Part shown: positions 13,007 through 13,674 of the stretch, piece after piece | Layout of the letters: the number at the start of each line of letters is the position of its first letter | Numbering within the stretch: the stretch's first letter is position 1 | Assembly: GCA_019348475.1 (NCBI GenBank) | Contig: JAHWJJ010000061.1 | Location: 1-13,674 of the forward strand | Direction of reading: 5' to 3' | Length of the DNA: 13,674 bases | Origin: Gemmatimonadota bacterium | Lineage (GTDB): Bacteria > Gemmatimonadota > Gemmatimonadetes > Longimicrobiales > Longimicrobiaceae | Notes under the pieces: model-generated | Databases searched by the model: none | The model's input: only the letters and a program-made list of their open reading frames with translations | Told to the model about the DNA's origin: nothing | Made by a program: the position numbers and the translations under genes

Positions 13007-13674
13007 GGGACGGCACCCCGCCGCGGCACCCGGATCACCATCCCGCGCTCGCCGGAACTGCCGGCCAGGTACAGGTAGTCTCCCCTCGCCGCGGCCCCGC
13101 GGATGGAGTGCAGCCCTGGAAAGCTGTAGCGCAAGAAGCGGCCGCCGGCGACTTCCAGCACCTCCGCCGCGGTTCCGTTGCGTTCCCGCCAGAAGAGGAC
13201 CGAGCCGTCCGGCTGCGTCTGGCCGCCATAGACCCCGTTGCGCCGCAGGACGGCGTCGGGCGGATCCAGCACGGTCCATCGCCCGTCATGGTGGGCGAGC
13301 AGGCACGGACGGCGCTCACCCGCGTACCGCTGGCCCAGAAACAGCACGGTGTCTCCCAGCATGGCCGCCGCGCCGATCAGGCACCCTGCCCTCCGCGCCT
13401 CCCGTGGCGCGGGGAGCGCCTCCCACCGCCGCTCGCGCTTTCTCCACACGTGATCCCAGTCCGCGGCGTACACGACCTGCGAATCGCCCGCGAGCGCAAG
13501 CAAGCCGAACAGGCGCTCGCCCTCCACGGGGTCGGTGTGCGCGGGATCCACCTGCGGGGGGATCGGCGTGGGTTCCAGGTGCCAGCCCCGGCCGTCGAAG
13601 CGCAGCAGCGCACCGTCCAGGCTCACGTACACCTCGTCCGCGCCGCGGCCCCAGATCGCCAGGGGCCTGCGCTC
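13003..13674 (-). CDS. Beta-propeller-like protein (N-terminus outside window)
   Basis: A partial gene of at least 223 codons; the frame is open to the window edge, so the true start is upstream. Repeated blade-like segments are visible: LAIWGRGADEVYVSLDG at the very edge, DSQVVYAADWDHVWRKRERRWEAL, GDTVLFLGQRYAG...GRWTVLD, and GDYLYLAGSSG near the end. Each combines a hydrophobic strand, a Gly/Asp turn and an aromatic-containing W strand, as in bacterial propeller proteins with the AIWGxGxxxVY motif. An internal GTG at 13632 would cut the first blade in the middle, so I treat it as not the start. Function unknown; such proteins often act as scaffolds or surface proteins. The stop overlaps the start of the PH-like gene by four bases, suggesting the two products act together. 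Confidence 0.78.
   Translation of the reverse strand, partial: ERRPLAIWGRGADEVYVSLDGALLRFDGRGWHLEPTPIPPQVDPAHTDPVEGERLFGLLALAGDSQVVYAADWDHVWRKRERRWEALPAPREARRAGCLIGAAAMLGDTVLFLGQRYAGERRPCLLAHHDGRWTVLDPPDAVLRRNGVYGGQTQPDGSVLFWRERNGTAAEVLEVAGGRFLRYSFPGLHSIRGAAARGDYLYLAGSSGERGMVIRVPRRGAVP

Noticed and set aside
12183..13016. Alternative minus-strand frame over the PH-like gene
   Set aside because: Gly/Ala/Arg-rich shadow; the frame starting at GTG 13006 has a membrane segment, a domain and a coupled start.

Overview
This is a very GC-rich window (roughly 70% by eye). Its coding density is moderate and its genes use G or C strongly at third codon positions. The mix of DinB-like, GNAT, AlkB-like, BsuPI-like and orphan immunity genes, together with dispersed GC-rich intergenic palindromes, recalls soil Gemmatimonadota, especially Longimicrobium-type genomes. 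That taxonomic placement is an inference from style; no marker gene is present. Lipoprotein signals and a heptose-phosphate phosphatase point to a diderm cell.

Layout. Bases 1-307 encode a small lipoprotein with a pentapeptide repeat and two calcium-loop motifs, followed by a near-perfect palindromic terminator (404-448). Bases 449-1520 hold no credible gene but contain several hairpins. From 1521 to 3330 the minus strand carries a membrane-anchored OB-fold-like protein and a translationally coupled pair, a cupin followed by GmhB (heptose bisphosphate 7-phosphatase). A small Gly-rich, basic protein lies on the minus strand at 3548-3730. It is divergent from the long plus-strand series that starts at 3938.

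The plus-strand series (3938-11935) is a run of mostly single-domain accessory genes: a voltage-sensor-type cation channel with an atypical selectivity filter, a SAM methyltransferase, a tyrosine/lipid phosphatase (PF13350 type), a YidD-like protein with an N-terminal extension, a small DUF4177-like protein, three genes that look like orphan immunity proteins (one unassigned, one Imm21-like, one WapI-immunity-like), an AlkB-like dioxygenase, a GNAT acetyltransferase, a DinB-like protein, and a lipoprotein built of two BsuPI-like repeats. An 8-bp tandem repeat lies in the gap before the last gene.

Bases 11936-12259 contain intergenic repeat material, including a long hairpin whose core resembles the palindrome at 404-448. 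The right end is a minus-strand pair with a 4-bp stop/start overlap: a beta-propeller-like protein cut by the window edge, then a membrane protein with a PH/GRAM-like domain.

How the genes work together. Firm pairings are few: cupin with gmhB, channel with methyltransferase (10-bp gap or less), yidD-like with the small downstream gene (8-bp gap), and propeller with PH-like protein. The three immunity-like genes form a cluster with no toxin or secretion gene in view, consistent with protection against toxins made by neighbouring cells. I found no rRNA, tRNA, CRISPR array, transposase or prophage gene.
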